Source: a virus. From it: a stretch of 64,000 bases of DNA. Under the pieces are notes generated by a model. That model saw nothing but the letters and a program-made list of their open reading frames with translations. It was not told where the DNA came from and did not search any database. The first letter of the stretch is position 1; every line of letters starts with the position of its first letter. The stretch lies in the IMG/VR virus record IMGVR_UViG_3300028559_000026, positions 1 to 64,000 of that record. The stretch is one strand, 5' to 3'. Of this stretch, positions 25,279-35,100 are shown piece by piece. A program made the position numbers and the translations under genes.

Positions 25279-25366
25279 TAATACTACCGATTGCATTATT
25301 TCGATACTAGATGCACTAACTGCTATTATCTTACTAGTTGCCCTCTTTAAGACCAGGAGTCGATAA
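25271..25366 (+). CDS. Tiny membrane peptide
   Basis: 31 residues, MPSNTTDCIISILDA followed by a hydrophobic stretch (LTAIILLVALF) and a basic end (KTRSR). Its TAA overlaps the next ATG by one base. Likely membrane-inserted; function unknown. Confidence 0.45.
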   Translation: MPSNTTDCIISILDALTAIILLVALFKTRSR

Positions 25367-25782
25367 TGCCTATCCGTTTTCAGAAGATGATCTATCGCAA
25401 GGATTTGCGATCCAATCCTAACACCCTGTATGTGTTTGGCGATAATTTGAAGCGTCAGGGAATGGGTGGGCAAGCTGCAGAAATGCGGTACGAGCCTAAT
25501 GCTTGTGGTGTGGCGACTAAGAAGTCACCTGGAACTAGCCCTGCCGATTACTTTCGCGATAATGAATATATAAAGAATTTAGAGATTTTCCATAACGATT
25601 TAGATCGTGTAGAAAATCATCTTAAGGTTGGTGGTGAAGTCGTATTTCCTACCAATGGTTTGGGTACTGGCCTGTCTAGGTTGACGCAAACAGCGCCGCA
25701 ATCGTATCAGGCATTGACAGACATTATTGCTGAATTTGTAAAAAAATATGGTATGGTTGATATGAGTGAGCCGGAATATTAA
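25366..25782 (+). CDS. Conserved phage protein of unknown function
   Basis: 138 residues with AGGAG 7 nt upstream. Contains YRKDLRSNPNTLYVFGDNL, RQGMGGQAAEMR and PTNGLGTGLSRL, a set of motifs that recur in many phage and bacterial hypothetical proteins. Glycine-rich loops after beta strands suggest a Rossmann-like or macro-like nucleotide-binding fold, but this is an inference. Confidence 0.65.
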   Translation: MPIRFQKMIYRKDLRSNPNTLYVFGDNLKRQGMGGQAAEMRYEPNACGVATKKSPGTSPADYFRDNEYIKNLEIFHNDLDRVENHLKVGGEVVFPTNGLGTGLSRLTQTAPQSYQALTDIIAEFVKKYGMVDMSEPEY

Positions 25783-25827
25783 CCATGCGAAGATCTGCTC
25801 AATCATTTTGCAGGAGCTTTTTTATTG

Positions 25828-26022
25828 ATGACTCTTACGAGTGCTAAGCCCGAATCACACCAACCCACTCCAGTAATGGAAGGCTTCCACCAGGATTCAC
25901 GGACGTATGGCCAGTGTGGCGATTGTGAACTTACATTCTGGGAAGACGAGCTTGAGTCTGATGGACATCTTCATTTTCCCAGACGTTTATGTAAAGATTG
26001 CTTAGGGCGGGATAGGTATTAG
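25828..26022 (+). CDS. Small zinc-ribbon protein
   Basis: 64 residues from ATG 25828, AGGAG 11 nt upstream. CGDCELTF near residue 30 and CKDCLG near residue 55 form a four-Cys zinc ribbon. Such small ribbons in phages often bind host polymerase or nucleic acid; no specific role is visible. It ends 20 nt from the convergent tail tube gene. Confidence 0.6.
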   Translation: MTLTSAKPESHQPTPVMEGFHQDSRTYGQCGDCELTFWEDELESDGHLHFPRRLCKDCLGRDRY

Positions 26023-26042
26023 ACTAGATATAGTACATTTCC

Positions 26043-26513
26043 TTACGGAAGGGACGTGCTATCATTTGGTTCGTGGTTATCAGTGGACTCATCATCGACG
26101 ATAATGCCAATATAGGGCATCGACATCTGCGTTAATTGACGTGCCGCAAAAGATGAGTTATAACCCAACGGACGCACATCCCGAATGGTCGCGACCGACA
26201 CAAGCGATTGACGATCCACAATACCGATCTGGATATACTCGTGATTGAGCAGATCTTTGATATTAGGTACCCGACCTTCGATATGTGCTCCATGGTTAAC
26301 TACACGCCAACCCGATGCAGTGCAGTTGACCGGCTCAACCGAGGTATAGTCGATTGAGGCAGCAGTGAACCGACCCAGGATAAATGCTGGCGTAGCATCA
26401 TACTGGAGCCCGTAAGAAAAGTTATCGTAAATTCCGACTACTAGGACTTGCTTTGTATTGGGGTCTACCATGCCAACTTTGGCTCTGGCACCCGACATAA
26501 TTTTTGGGGGCAT
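26043..26513 (-). CDS. Tail tube protein
   Basis: 156 residues, immediately downstream of the sheath gene, the standard place of the tube subunit. The beta-rich sequence (KQVLVVGIYDNFSYGLQ, AFILGRFTAASIDYT) fits the gp19/FII-like tube fold. It would stack in hexameric rings around the tape measure. Assignment is mainly from context and size. Confidence 0.7.
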   Translation of the reverse strand: MPPKIMSGARAKVGMVDPNTKQVLVVGIYDNFSYGLQYDATPAFILGRFTAASIDYTSVEPVNCTASGWRVVNHGAHIEGRVPNIKDLLNHEYIQIGIVDRQSLVSVATIRDVRPLGYNSSFAARQLTQMSMPYIGIIVDDESTDNHEPNDSTSLP

Positions 26514-26522
26514 TGTTACTCC

Positions 26523-29030
26523 TTATCCACTAGCCGATGAACTTACTTGAGAGATTTTCAAATTGATTGGTACAAAGTAGATTAGACCAGCTAATTTACT
26601 CTCGACATTCACGATAGCCGCAGTACCCTTAATTTCGACTCTGGCATTCTTATAGCCGCCCGGTGCGTCATCTGATGGGGCGGTCAGCTTAAGGCGTAAA
26701 CACTCGCCCATGATCGACTTGAGGACGTTTAGAGCCTGTGCTGCGGTGATGTCTGCCTGCGACTCTCCTACCAAAGCGTCTTCCAGGTCGCGGGATAGCT
26801 TGAGTGCAATCTGGTCGCCAACATACACAGCCTGAACACTGTTCCAGTAGAAATTAGCGTCCTTGGTGTAGGTGGTCTGATCAGAAGCCCATACGAAATT
26901 GTCGCTATCATCCGTCTTGATCGGAAGTAGACCAGCAAGCAGCGCTCTCTCTACATCTGCCAGATCCGATGGGTCATAACTACCATCACGCATAACAACA
27001 CCATTCTGATTAGGTGTGCGATGCACAATTCCCTTATAGAAGCCTGCAGCTTGCATACCTGCAGCGATTACTGCCGACATCCAAGGCTGATACTGCACAA
27101 TGCCCTGGCCCACAGAAGGACGGATAAAGTCAAGGAAGCTGAGTGATACTCGCCCATGCGCGAGCTGATTAGCTGCATTCTGGTCATTCGTGAATGAATC
27201 CAGGAGCGACAGAAACGCTTGGCGATGCCGTTTACGTCGCATAGTGGACATATTGATAACGTGGGTACGTACCAGTGCGTTGATATTGGCAATCGTATAG
27301 GTAGAGCTGCTGTCCGTTTCACCATCAGCGATATCTGCAGAAGCGTCACGAGACATCAGAGGAACCACGAAGTTAACTCGCAGCTTCTCTAGTGCGGTAA
27401 TTGCTGCCTCAATACCAGCTTCGGTAGTTCCACCCTTAGTACCACCACTCAGATACGTAGTAGCGCTCACAACTGCTGGGAGTCCAGAAACCGCTGGGAT
27501 ATTCGTAGCAGTCGTAGTGCCTAGCTGCAGAGCAGACGACAGAGTTTGAACATTGGTGAAGAAGGTAACTGCATCAACCTTCAGACGACCAGTTTTATTT
27601 CCGAAGTCACTGCAAATACCAAGTGCAGAAACCTCATCCAGCATGGTAGGAGCCTTCTGGCCCAGCAGTGTGGTAGTTACACTGCAAGTATACCCAGGCT
27701 GTGCATTGATGAAGGTACACAGATCCGAGATGGTTGGGTACTTAGAGAAGGTAAGGTTTAGATTTGAGCCAGCGCCACCAGTGACGGTGGTTGATAGGCC
27801 CGTGGCAGTCACAGTCAGGGTAGCGGTGGTTCCTTTATAGCCGATTGACATAGCAATCTGGCCACCAGCGGTAATGGCTTCTACCACATTGTCAAGCGAA
27901 CGTGCTACATTCAGAGTGACTGAATACTCAGAAGCACTGGTCAACAGCTTAGGAGTAGTAGACTTGCTGATCCAAGTAACCTTCGTGGTGTTTAGGCTGT
28001 AGCACAGATCGGTAAATCGACCAGTGCTGGAAGTCAGCTCGTTAACCTCAAGATTCTTGCCAGCACCATCAATTGGTAGTGCAGTCTCAAGAGTCACGGT
28101 CAGAGGAGAATAAGCCTCCACATCCGTAACAGCCACCGCAGCGGTCGCTGCGACACTTTCTGGAGCGGTGAGGGCACCAGCACCACCCGAGTCATCCAAG
28201 AGCTTTGTAGCAACAACCACGGTGTTTGTGACTGAGGTTACGACATATGAGCCACGGTTCTTGTTGGTTGCGCCCTGGATAACAGACCCGGAAGGAATGT
28301 ACAGCGTGTCACCCACAACAGGGTTAACAGCCCACGCAATACTACGGGTGATGGCTACAGAGTTACCAGTTGCAGCCAAAGCTAGTGTACCAGCCACAGT
28401 CAAAATGGCTCGGTTTACACCACCAGTACAAGCAATGCCGCTCAGTGCATCTAGCTGGGCCTGGATTGTATCAGGCGTGTCCAGTGCGGTTAGCTGGGTA
28501 GAAACTGCAGTACCACCATTCGCTCTAAACGTGATATCTGTTGCGTTGTTTGGCACCAGCAGAGTAAACAGACCAGTGGTCGGAATTATCTCTGGGGTCT
28601 TCTGAGCGATGGTAAAGGAATACAGATTCCCATTCTCGCCATAGTTACGATCGGCAAGAGTGTGATACGTGCCACCAGCGAGATTCAGAATGACCTTAGA
28701 AGCCTTGTCGCTGACATTGGTTTTGACCAGATAGATGCGGGTCGGAGCACCAACCAGCTTCACATCAGCACTAGGAGTGACTGCCGCCACAAAAGCGTCA
28801 ACCAGTCGTCCCGTACCATATTTAGCTCGTACATCACCATCCTGGGTGGGGCTAAACCAATTCTGTGATAGTGCAGTCTCTTGACTATATGCAGGGCCTG
28901 CATCGGACTCGCCCATCAATACCATGACGCCGCTTACGGGTAGTCCGCTAGCGGAAGCCTCAACTTCAATATTCGGGTACGCTCCTGGTACAATGAGAGT
29001 CCCCTGCGGGGTTTGATATGCCTGTGCCAT
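26523..29030 (-). CDS. Contractile tail sheath protein
   Basis: 835 residues. The N-terminus (GTLIVPGAYPNIEVEASASG, then VMVLMGESDAGP) is typical of sheath proteins (PGVYx.E... and GExx.GP). The C-terminal third carries the conserved core (VNFVVPLMSRDA, RTHVINMSTMRRKRHRQAF, LARDLEDALVG-like helix) and a final strand IVNVESKLAGLIYFVPINLKI that links neighbouring subunits. The middle contains extra beta domains, making it longer than the 400-650 residues of many sheaths. AATCT lies 24 nt upstream and GAAAGG supplies a ribosome site. Confidence 0.9.
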   Translation of the reverse strand: MAQAYQTPQGTLIVPGAYPNIEVEASASGLPVSGVMVLMGESDAGPAYSQETALSQNWFSPTQDGDVRAKYGTGRLVDAFVAAVTPSADVKLVGAPTRIYLVKTNVSDKASKVILNLAGGTYHTLADRNYGENGNLYSFTIAQKTPEIIPTTGLFTLLVPNNATDITFRANGGTAVSTQLTALDTPDTIQAQLDALSGIACTGGVNRAILTVAGTLALAATGNSVAITRSIAWAVNPVVGDTLYIPSGSVIQGATNKNRGSYVVTSVTNTVVVATKLLDDSGGAGALTAPESVAATAAVAVTDVEAYSPLTVTLETALPIDGAGKNLEVNELTSSTGRFTDLCYSLNTTKVTWISKSTTPKLLTSASEYSVTLNVARSLDNVVEAITAGGQIAMSIGYKGTTATLTVTATGLSTTVTGGAGSNLNLTFSKYPTISDLCTFINAQPGYTCSVTTTLLGQKAPTMLDEVSALGICSDFGNKTGRLKVDAVTFFTNVQTLSSALQLGTTTATNIPAVSGLPAVVSATTYLSGGTKGGTTEAGIEAAITALEKLRVNFVVPLMSRDASADIADGETDSSSTYTIANINALVRTHVINMSTMRRKRHRQAFLSLLDSFTNDQNAANQLAHGRVSLSFLDFIRPSVGQGIVQYQPWMSAVIAAGMQAAGFYKGIVHRTPNQNGVVMRDGSYDPSDLADVERALLAGLLPIKTDDSDNFVWASDQTTYTKDANFYWNSVQAVYVGDQIALKLSRDLEDALVGESQADITAAQALNVLKSIMGECLRLKLTAPSDDAPGGYKNARVEIKGTAAIVNVESKLAGLIYFVPINLKISQVSSSASG

Positions 29031-29060
29031 TTGTTACCATTACCTTTCTAATGAAGATTA

Positions 29061-30281
29061 TTACTTTGTTTTAACGGGTGGAGCCACAGCGGAAGTCCTA
29101 GATCCAAAAATCCCACTACGGATACGTGCCAATACAGATCCGGCAGCTTGTGGTTTAGGGATAAGTGGATTAGCGCCAGTAGGACCATCAGCGGGCTTTA
29201 CTGAGCTTTGCGTAGTAGACGCAGGCACCCCATTGGGACGATTGAAGTCAAGGCTCTGTGCAGGCTTCACACTGGAGCTGATCGGAATTGAACGAAAATT
29301 GCCCGCTGGACCCTTAACGCCCGGAAGTGTTTTATTTGGTGCGTTGGCTGGCAGTTCGGTATTCTTTGGCAGTAGACCGAGTAGGGCCTTGAATAGTTCC
29401 TCTACAGGTGCATCTTTGGAATAACCCTTATAACCAGTAAACTCAAACTTAACCAGCTTCTCTGCTTTCTTCTCAGTCTCAGCGCTAGGACCGGTCCAGG
29501 ATGCGTTATTGCCCATTAGACGCTCATACATAATAAGCATGTTTGCGTGCTGACTGGCTGAAACCTCATCCTTGTAGCTAATAGACTTGTTTAGACCATT
29601 AAGGTGATGTGCAGCACCACTAAGCAATTCAGCCTTGGACATCGAAGCGGGCATATGCTTAATGCGGAGTGCTTCAAACTGTTTCTCGGTTTCATTCTTC
29701 ATTACCGAAGTTGATACACTGACACGGGAAGTAGTAGAGGTGGATGCTGCTTTAGGTGGCTTAGCGGTAAGCACCTTAGACTTGGCAGAGAGCTTGGGTG
29801 AACCACCAGCGCCCGGTGGCTTAGCTGCAGGCACTTCAGCCTTTGTGGTTTTGTCTGGTTGCTTCTGTTGCTCTAGTGGCTTTACTTCTTTATGCTCTTG
29901 TGGTAGTGCGGCAATGGGCTGCTGCATCATACCGATACCCAGACCGGTTACGAATGAGCCTACACTCTTCTTAACAGGCTTGCCCGTACCCTTACACATC
30001 TTGCAAAGAGAACTTGACTTTCCTTTGCAACCAGAGCAGGTTTCGGTAAGTGCCATCTCGTCCTTGCCGAGCTTAGGCTTTCCACCACCAGAACCATCGC
30101 CGTTATCTACAGACTTCCCAGCCTTGGGCATACTTTTCAGCCCTTGTCCACCGATATTTTTATAACGATTCTTATCGGAATCATTTGCGTTATTCAGATT
30201 AATCAGGTCTTCGGACTTGAGAATATTAGTCAAACTCTTCTCAAGTCTTGAAAGTTGCTTTTCGATGTTTGTGTAATCCAT
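29061..30281 (-). CDS. Head-cluster protein with DnaJ-like zinc knuckle
   Basis: 406 residues from ATG 30281, fixed by AATCT 7 nt upstream; a GTG two codons earlier is the alternative. Residues about 85-105 contain CSGCKGKSSSLCKMCKG, two CxxC knuckles as in DnaJ/zinc ribbons. Residues about 215-260 (AAHHLNGLNKS, ASQHANMLIMYERLMG) align with a similar HH...Y...LG helix pair in the gene at 36354. Long Pro/Ala/Lys linkers separate the segments. An N-terminal KSED motif resembles those of other head-cluster proteins. Function unknown; a minor virion protein is likely. Confidence 0.6.
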   Translation of the reverse strand: MDYTNIEKQLSRLEKSLTNILKSEDLINLNNANDSDKNRYKNIGGQGLKSMPKAGKSVDNGDGSGGGKPKLGKDEMALTETCSGCKGKSSSLCKMCKGTGKPVKKSVGSFVTGLGIGMMQQPIAALPQEHKEVKPLEQQKQPDKTTKAEVPAAKPPGAGGSPKLSAKSKVLTAKPPKAASTSTTSRVSVSTSVMKNETEKQFEALRIKHMPASMSKAELLSGAAHHLNGLNKSISYKDEVSASQHANMLIMYERLMGNNASWTGPSAETEKKAEKLVKFEFTGYKGYSKDAPVEELFKALLGLLPKNTELPANAPNKTLPGVKGPAGNFRSIPISSSVKPAQSLDFNRPNGVPASTTQSSVKPADGPTGANPLIPKPQAAGSVLARIRSGIFGSRTSAVAPPVKTK

Positions 30282-30293
30282 AAACACAAGATT
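30279..30293 (-). promoter_or_regulatory. AATCT-N7-ATG promoter-like element
   Basis: AATCT at 30289-30293 (minus), spacer TGTGTTT, ATG at 30281. The spacing selects this ATG over the upstream GTG. Confidence 0.65.
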
Positions 30294-30301
30294 AATTCGG
30301 T

Positions 30302-31312
30302 TTATGGTGGTTGCGGTAGTCCATATATATCTATGTCATCATCCTCATCACCAACAATAGGTGCATCATTGTCTGGCTGACTTAAGAACTTACCACCACC
30401 AATTACTTTAGGGCGAGCTAGCGTGTTATTGATTCTGTCATCCTCAGACTCCACCCACCACTGGAGTATGGCACCGCTGATAGAAATGAATCGGGTAAAA
30501 ATGGGTTGTGCTTCCACACCTTCAAAGTATCGAGCTAAGCCAAAGTCACCAGAGTCTAATGCTGTAACCTCAAAGCCTCGGCCTTCTATTAATGCTTTAC
30601 GGTTTCTGAGCAGCACGAAAGTTAGAATGGAATGTAGGTATGTGAGATGTATAGCTTCTGACTGGACATGGGTACCTATTGCGTAAGTCTCCTGGAACCG
30701 AGCATTACCAAACATCAATAGCTTTGGTGGAAATGCTCCTCTAAACACTGACCCATTAAACTCATCGTTAATGTTGGTGTCTAAAACGATGGTGTTAGGA
30801 TTGTCTTTGCTACGTGATATAACTTCTAGTATCTTGTACTGATTACCATTGCGAGTGACCAGTATTTGGCCAGCGGTTAACAGAAGCTGCTTGGATATCG
30901 CTTCTGGAATTACCATAATACCTGTTGATCGGTTGTAAGAAAGTGGATTGAATGAATCAGAGATATTGTTCCATCCAGTTAACTGTGACGCCTCTCTCTT
31001 TTCATAGTTAACATCTGCTAGCGTGTTATTGCTTTCACTGGACTTCATAATGGCAATAGTGATACAGGGGAATTGGACCTCACCGAGTCTCCGATTAATT
31101 ACCACTGCGACATCAGTTGACAGAAACCAGCGCTTGGCTTCAGCAATTTCCTTTTCACCATAACGATTTTTGGTAAGGTCGTCTTTGGCAAGACTAGCAA
31201 AGCAAAAGTCAAGCAAATAAGGCTTCAACCTCATTTCGTGTAGACCTGCCATAATAGCGGTTCTAATGATGATGTCCGACTGGAAAATACCAAGAGCTTT
31301 TGTTTCGACCAT
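30302..31312 (-). CDS. Putative neck or tail-completion protein
   Basis: 336 residues, mixed alpha/beta with an acidic C-terminus (GDEDDDIDIYGLPQPP). It lies between the sheath/zinc-knuckle genes and a gp10-like neck gene, where tail terminator or sheath-completion proteins are expected. A beta core (ILVTRNGNQYKILEVIS, TIVLDTNINDEFNG) is visible. No diagnostic motif; role inferred from position. Confidence 0.5.
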   Translation of the reverse strand: MVETKALGIFQSDIIIRTAIMAGLHEMRLKPYLLDFCFASLAKDDLTKNRYGEKEIAEAKRWFLSTDVAVVINRRLGEVQFPCITIAIMKSSESNNTLADVNYEKREASQLTGWNNISDSFNPLSYNRSTGIMVIPEAISKQLLLTAGQILVTRNGNQYKILEVISRSKDNPNTIVLDTNINDEFNGSVFRGAFPPKLLMFGNARFQETYAIGTHVQSEAIHLTYLHSILTFVLLRNRKALIEGRGFEVTALDSGDFGLARYFEGVEAQPIFTRFISISGAILQWWVESEDDRINNTLARPKVIGGGKFLSQPDNDAPIVGDEDDDIDIYGLPQPP

Positions 31313-31324
31313 ACAGAAGAGATT
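31310..31324 (-). promoter_or_regulatory. AATCT-N7-ATG promoter-like element
   Basis: AATCT at 31320-31324 (minus), spacer CTTCTGT, ATG at 31312; no ribosome site. Confidence 0.65.
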
Positions 31325-32087
31325 AAAGTCTAGCCTCTATATATTTTACAAGTGACGGAGCAATGAGGTTATCCCACTGTTGTTGCGCCCAATCAGAAGC
31401 CTCATTCATAAAGTTCATAGGGGCAGTACCTGGATGGTCCCATTTATCAGCAGACTCTACATGCTTAGATGAAGCTATACGAAATGTCATAATAGATCTT
31501 TGCACATGGTCATTACCTTTTTTATCCTTGACCTTGTGCTGATATATCTTGGCACCTTTCAAGATTGGAAAGTTCTGTAATGGTGATGGAAAGTTAATGG
31601 AATGGAGCATGCCGAGTTTGGGCTGTCCAGTTTCCTTATCCTTCTCTATTTTTCCAAACGGTATACGCGACTTCTTTAGTTCCTGCTTGATAGTGGCCAC
31701 AATATTGGCTTGTGCTGGTGTAGCCACACTTGGTCCTACATTATGCTTAAACGGTATAGCAAGATACTTAGAACCATCCTTAGCTGTTTTGGCTTTAGGT
31801 GATGCTAAAAGATCTAGCAGCATATTGTGCTCTGATACACCTTCCTCAATCCATCTAGCTTCACCATCTAGTGTGATAAGAAATGTGTGTTCATTGACCT
31901 GGGAGTGATGCAACGCCTCAATATACATCTCTCTTCTGGAGTGTAGTTTTTGGGCAGCCTGTTCTACTATTCGGGCATGCGTCATGATAGTAAGCTGCTG
32001 CCCAGTCTTTTCAATTTCGCTCTTGATAGCGTCAGGCAGACTTAGCATCTTATCTAGCGGAGTTAAATCTAGGTTAACAAAGAACAT
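31323..32087 (-). CDS. HK97 gp10-like head-tail joining protein
   Basis: 254 residues. The N-terminal half matches the gp10-like pattern: helical AQKLHSRREMYIEALHH, then a strand HTFLITLDGEARWIEEG followed by EHNMLLDLL and KYLAIPFKHN. Such proteins sit at the neck and join head and tail. It is longer than the usual 130-180 residues, with a C-terminal basic extension. TTAGGTGA provides a ribosome site. Confidence 0.7.
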   Translation of the reverse strand: MFFVNLDLTPLDKMLSLPDAIKSEIEKTGQQLTIMTHARIVEQAAQKLHSRREMYIEALHHSQVNEHTFLITLDGEARWIEEGVSEHNMLLDLLASPKAKTAKDGSKYLAIPFKHNVGPSVATPAQANIVATIKQELKKSRIPFGKIEKDKETGQPKLGMLHSINFPSPLQNFPILKGAKIYQHKVKDKKGNDHVQRSIMTFRIASSKHVESADKWDHPGTAPMNFMNEASDWAQQQWDNLIAPSLVKYIEARL

Positions 32088-32110
32088 GAATCACCTAATG
32101 GTCATACTTG

Positions 32111-35100
32111 CTAATCGGATGGCCGAAGCGAGCTGGTGGGATGTCCATAGTCAGCAGCCGCTGTTTCTGGTTGCTTAGACATAATTAAACCGGTCCTACC
32201 CTCTTTCCATCTCTCACCAGTAGGCGTCAACACCTTAAATCGACCAGAAGACTCAATTACAGTGCCTACTGGCAGCTTAATACGTGGTTTCTTTGGTGCA
32301 TGTGGCATGGGTAAGCCAGCCTTCTCTAAATGGCTTGCGTATGCTGCTTTTAGCTTCTTTATCAATTCTGGATCTTTGGCATTAGGGGATAACTCATCCT
32401 TTAAGGTGTAGCCATACCCACCAAACTTCTCATCATACGGTCCTTCTGGTTTATCTACTGCTTTATCGCCAGACAGTACCTTAACTCCACTATGGAAAGC
32501 ATGTGTCATTAAAGACTCATACATGGCAGAGCCCAGGCCCATCTTGCGATGCTCTGGATGAACCTCTGAATGTGCAATCTTTAGTATACCGTTATTAATA
32601 AGACCATTACAAAAACCTATATGCTTGCCATCTTTAATAACATTTGCCTCGACTTCCTTACGATTAATCCATCCTGGGACCGAGGACTCGTGTACTACTA
32701 GGTTGTATCCAGGACTCGCCATGTGTGAATAGTCGTAGCTCTTATTGTCCTTTCCAGCTAGCTGACTAACCAATGGGTCTAGTGCCCCAACAGGAGCATC
32801 CACGGTATCGTCGTTCTCCTCGTTATCCAGAGTAGATGCAAATCTATGACCATTAGCAAAGCTATCTGTATACGACGTAGAATTAGGATGTGACACTGTA
32901 ATGTGTTTATGGTTGAGATCGCCAGTGACATGAGCACTATATCCATATGGCAAGCTATACTGTTTTCCACCATTAGCTGTACCAGTCAGTGTAGGCGTGA
33001 TTAACTTTCCCACCTGATTGTTGGCTAAAGCCATTTTCGTTAATGGCTCAGACTTAGCTGTCGGCTCCAATTCATCCTTCAAGGTGTAATTATATGGTTG
33101 AAACTTGTTGTCGTACGGACCAGTTGGAACCTCATCAGCTCCTGGATATTTTTGTGGTCGGTACTTCATTCCATGCTTACGTGCCAATGCGGCATGGGTA
33201 GCACTAGCCAAAGAGGAGTGAGTGCTACCAATAACTCTTTTATAGCCATTATGATAAGCGTGAGTCATCAACGCTTCATACATAGCAGAACCTAGACCTT
33301 TTTGGCGGTGTTTGGCATCTATACGTGCATAATCAATGGTTAGTGCTCTTTTCTTGTAATGTGGATAAGGCCCCATTTCTACGTTAGCCATTCCGCCTTC
33401 ACAAAAACCCACATAATTACCGTTATGCAGGATATGTGCGGTTACTTTTTTTCCAGTATGATTGACTATCATCTTATACTCTTTGCCATTAGGTGGCAAT
33501 AGGTGTGAATAGTCATAAGCATGACTTTGTTCCAATAGAGGAATGCCGGTGTGCTTACTCACTAAATCATCAACCATAGCAGATACGACATTACCCATAT
33601 TACTCATATGAGCATCACGACCCATTTCCATAGATGACGATTCGCCGCTATACGCAATGTGTTTAAGTGGATAGATATTCTTGTCTTTGAGGGTGGTGTT
33701 GTATTCGTGGTCTGTGGGGCTTTGTCCTGGAGCATGCACTAGGGCGTTAACAAATTTACTACCACTACTTTTGGGTGCAATACTCACAGTGTGGCCGGTA
33801 GGTAACTGATAGTTTTTACCACCATCACTAGAATCTGGTAGTGGTTTGGGCTCAATCGGTTTGCCCGGTGTATTGTCTGCCAAAGCCATCTTTGCTAGTG
33901 GCTCTGATTTAAGGGCATAGCTGTATGGGCCAAACCTTTCATCGTATGGACCAGGAACGGACTCGCCATTTGGATTTACCTTGGGCTTGTAATTCATCCC
34001 ATGTTGCTCAGCTAGTCTTTTGTGTACTGACGACGCCATAGAAGAATGTACATCGCCTTCAACATTCTTGTATCCATTATGAAAAGCATGTGTCATTAAT
34101 GCTTCATACAATGCTTTACCGAGCCCTTGTCCTCGATGATTGGGATTTAACTTGGAATGTCCAATATGCAAAGAACCATTAGTGAGGAATCCGGCACAAA
34201 AGCCGACATGCTCACCATTGCGAAGAATATGCGCTTGTATCTTAATAGGTGATAATTTAGAAAATGAATTAGATTGATGATTTAGTAAAAGAGTATATGA
34301 TTTATCTGGCAGTAGATGTGAGTAGTTGTAACTGGCACGATTTAGATCTTCCGTCTTCATGCCAGTCAACGACTCCACTATGCCATGTACGGCTGTATGC
34401 AATGGACTGCTGGTGGTATTATCACTATCCATGATATTACCCTTACTGTCCTTAAAATACTTTTGGGTGAACACGTTTCCTTTCACTCTATGACGAACCA
34501 GGGCGGTAGCAACATGACTAGTACTTTCATCATGTATTTTCACTTCAGCAGTGTGATTATCTGGAAGTTGAAAGTGTTGAATATTTGCGCTTGGGGAACC
34601 ATCATTGGCTAATTCTGATAAATGCGGATATTGCTCCTCAAACTTCTTCGGGACAACCACTTGACCAGTCTTATTATCAGCCAATGCCATTTTGGACAGG
34701 TCTTCTGACTTGGCTAGATCAGGCTTATTGACTTCGGGCGATAAGCTACGAGCCATATCAATGACGTTTTGGGTCAAACCAATAAGGATTTGATATACCT
34801 CTGGTGACTTCTCTCTAAGCTGCTCTAACTCTGGAGCCTTCATTCTCATAGCCTGAAGGACTTGGGCTATCTTCTGTTTGAGCTGATTGGATTCCTGAAT
34901 AACTCTTTCAGTTTGCTCGGCATCCACCATATCTTGTTTCTGTGCATACTCGTGTAGAGCACTTTCAAAAGTGGGCGATGGGGATGGTTCTGATTTGTCA
35001 AGCTCCTTTAGCTCATTTTTCATGGATGGAGAATAGATCAGTACTCGGCCACCACCACGACCCTCTGCAGTCCTGCATGCAATTTCTGCATCAGCCAATG

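Noticed and set aside
26022-26045. A Rho-independent terminator between convergent genes
   Set aside because: Only a 4-bp stem (CCTT ACGG AAGG) without a T run is present.
29635-30165. A 176-codon plus ORF
   Set aside because: It is antisense to the low-complexity zinc-knuckle gene and has no start signal.
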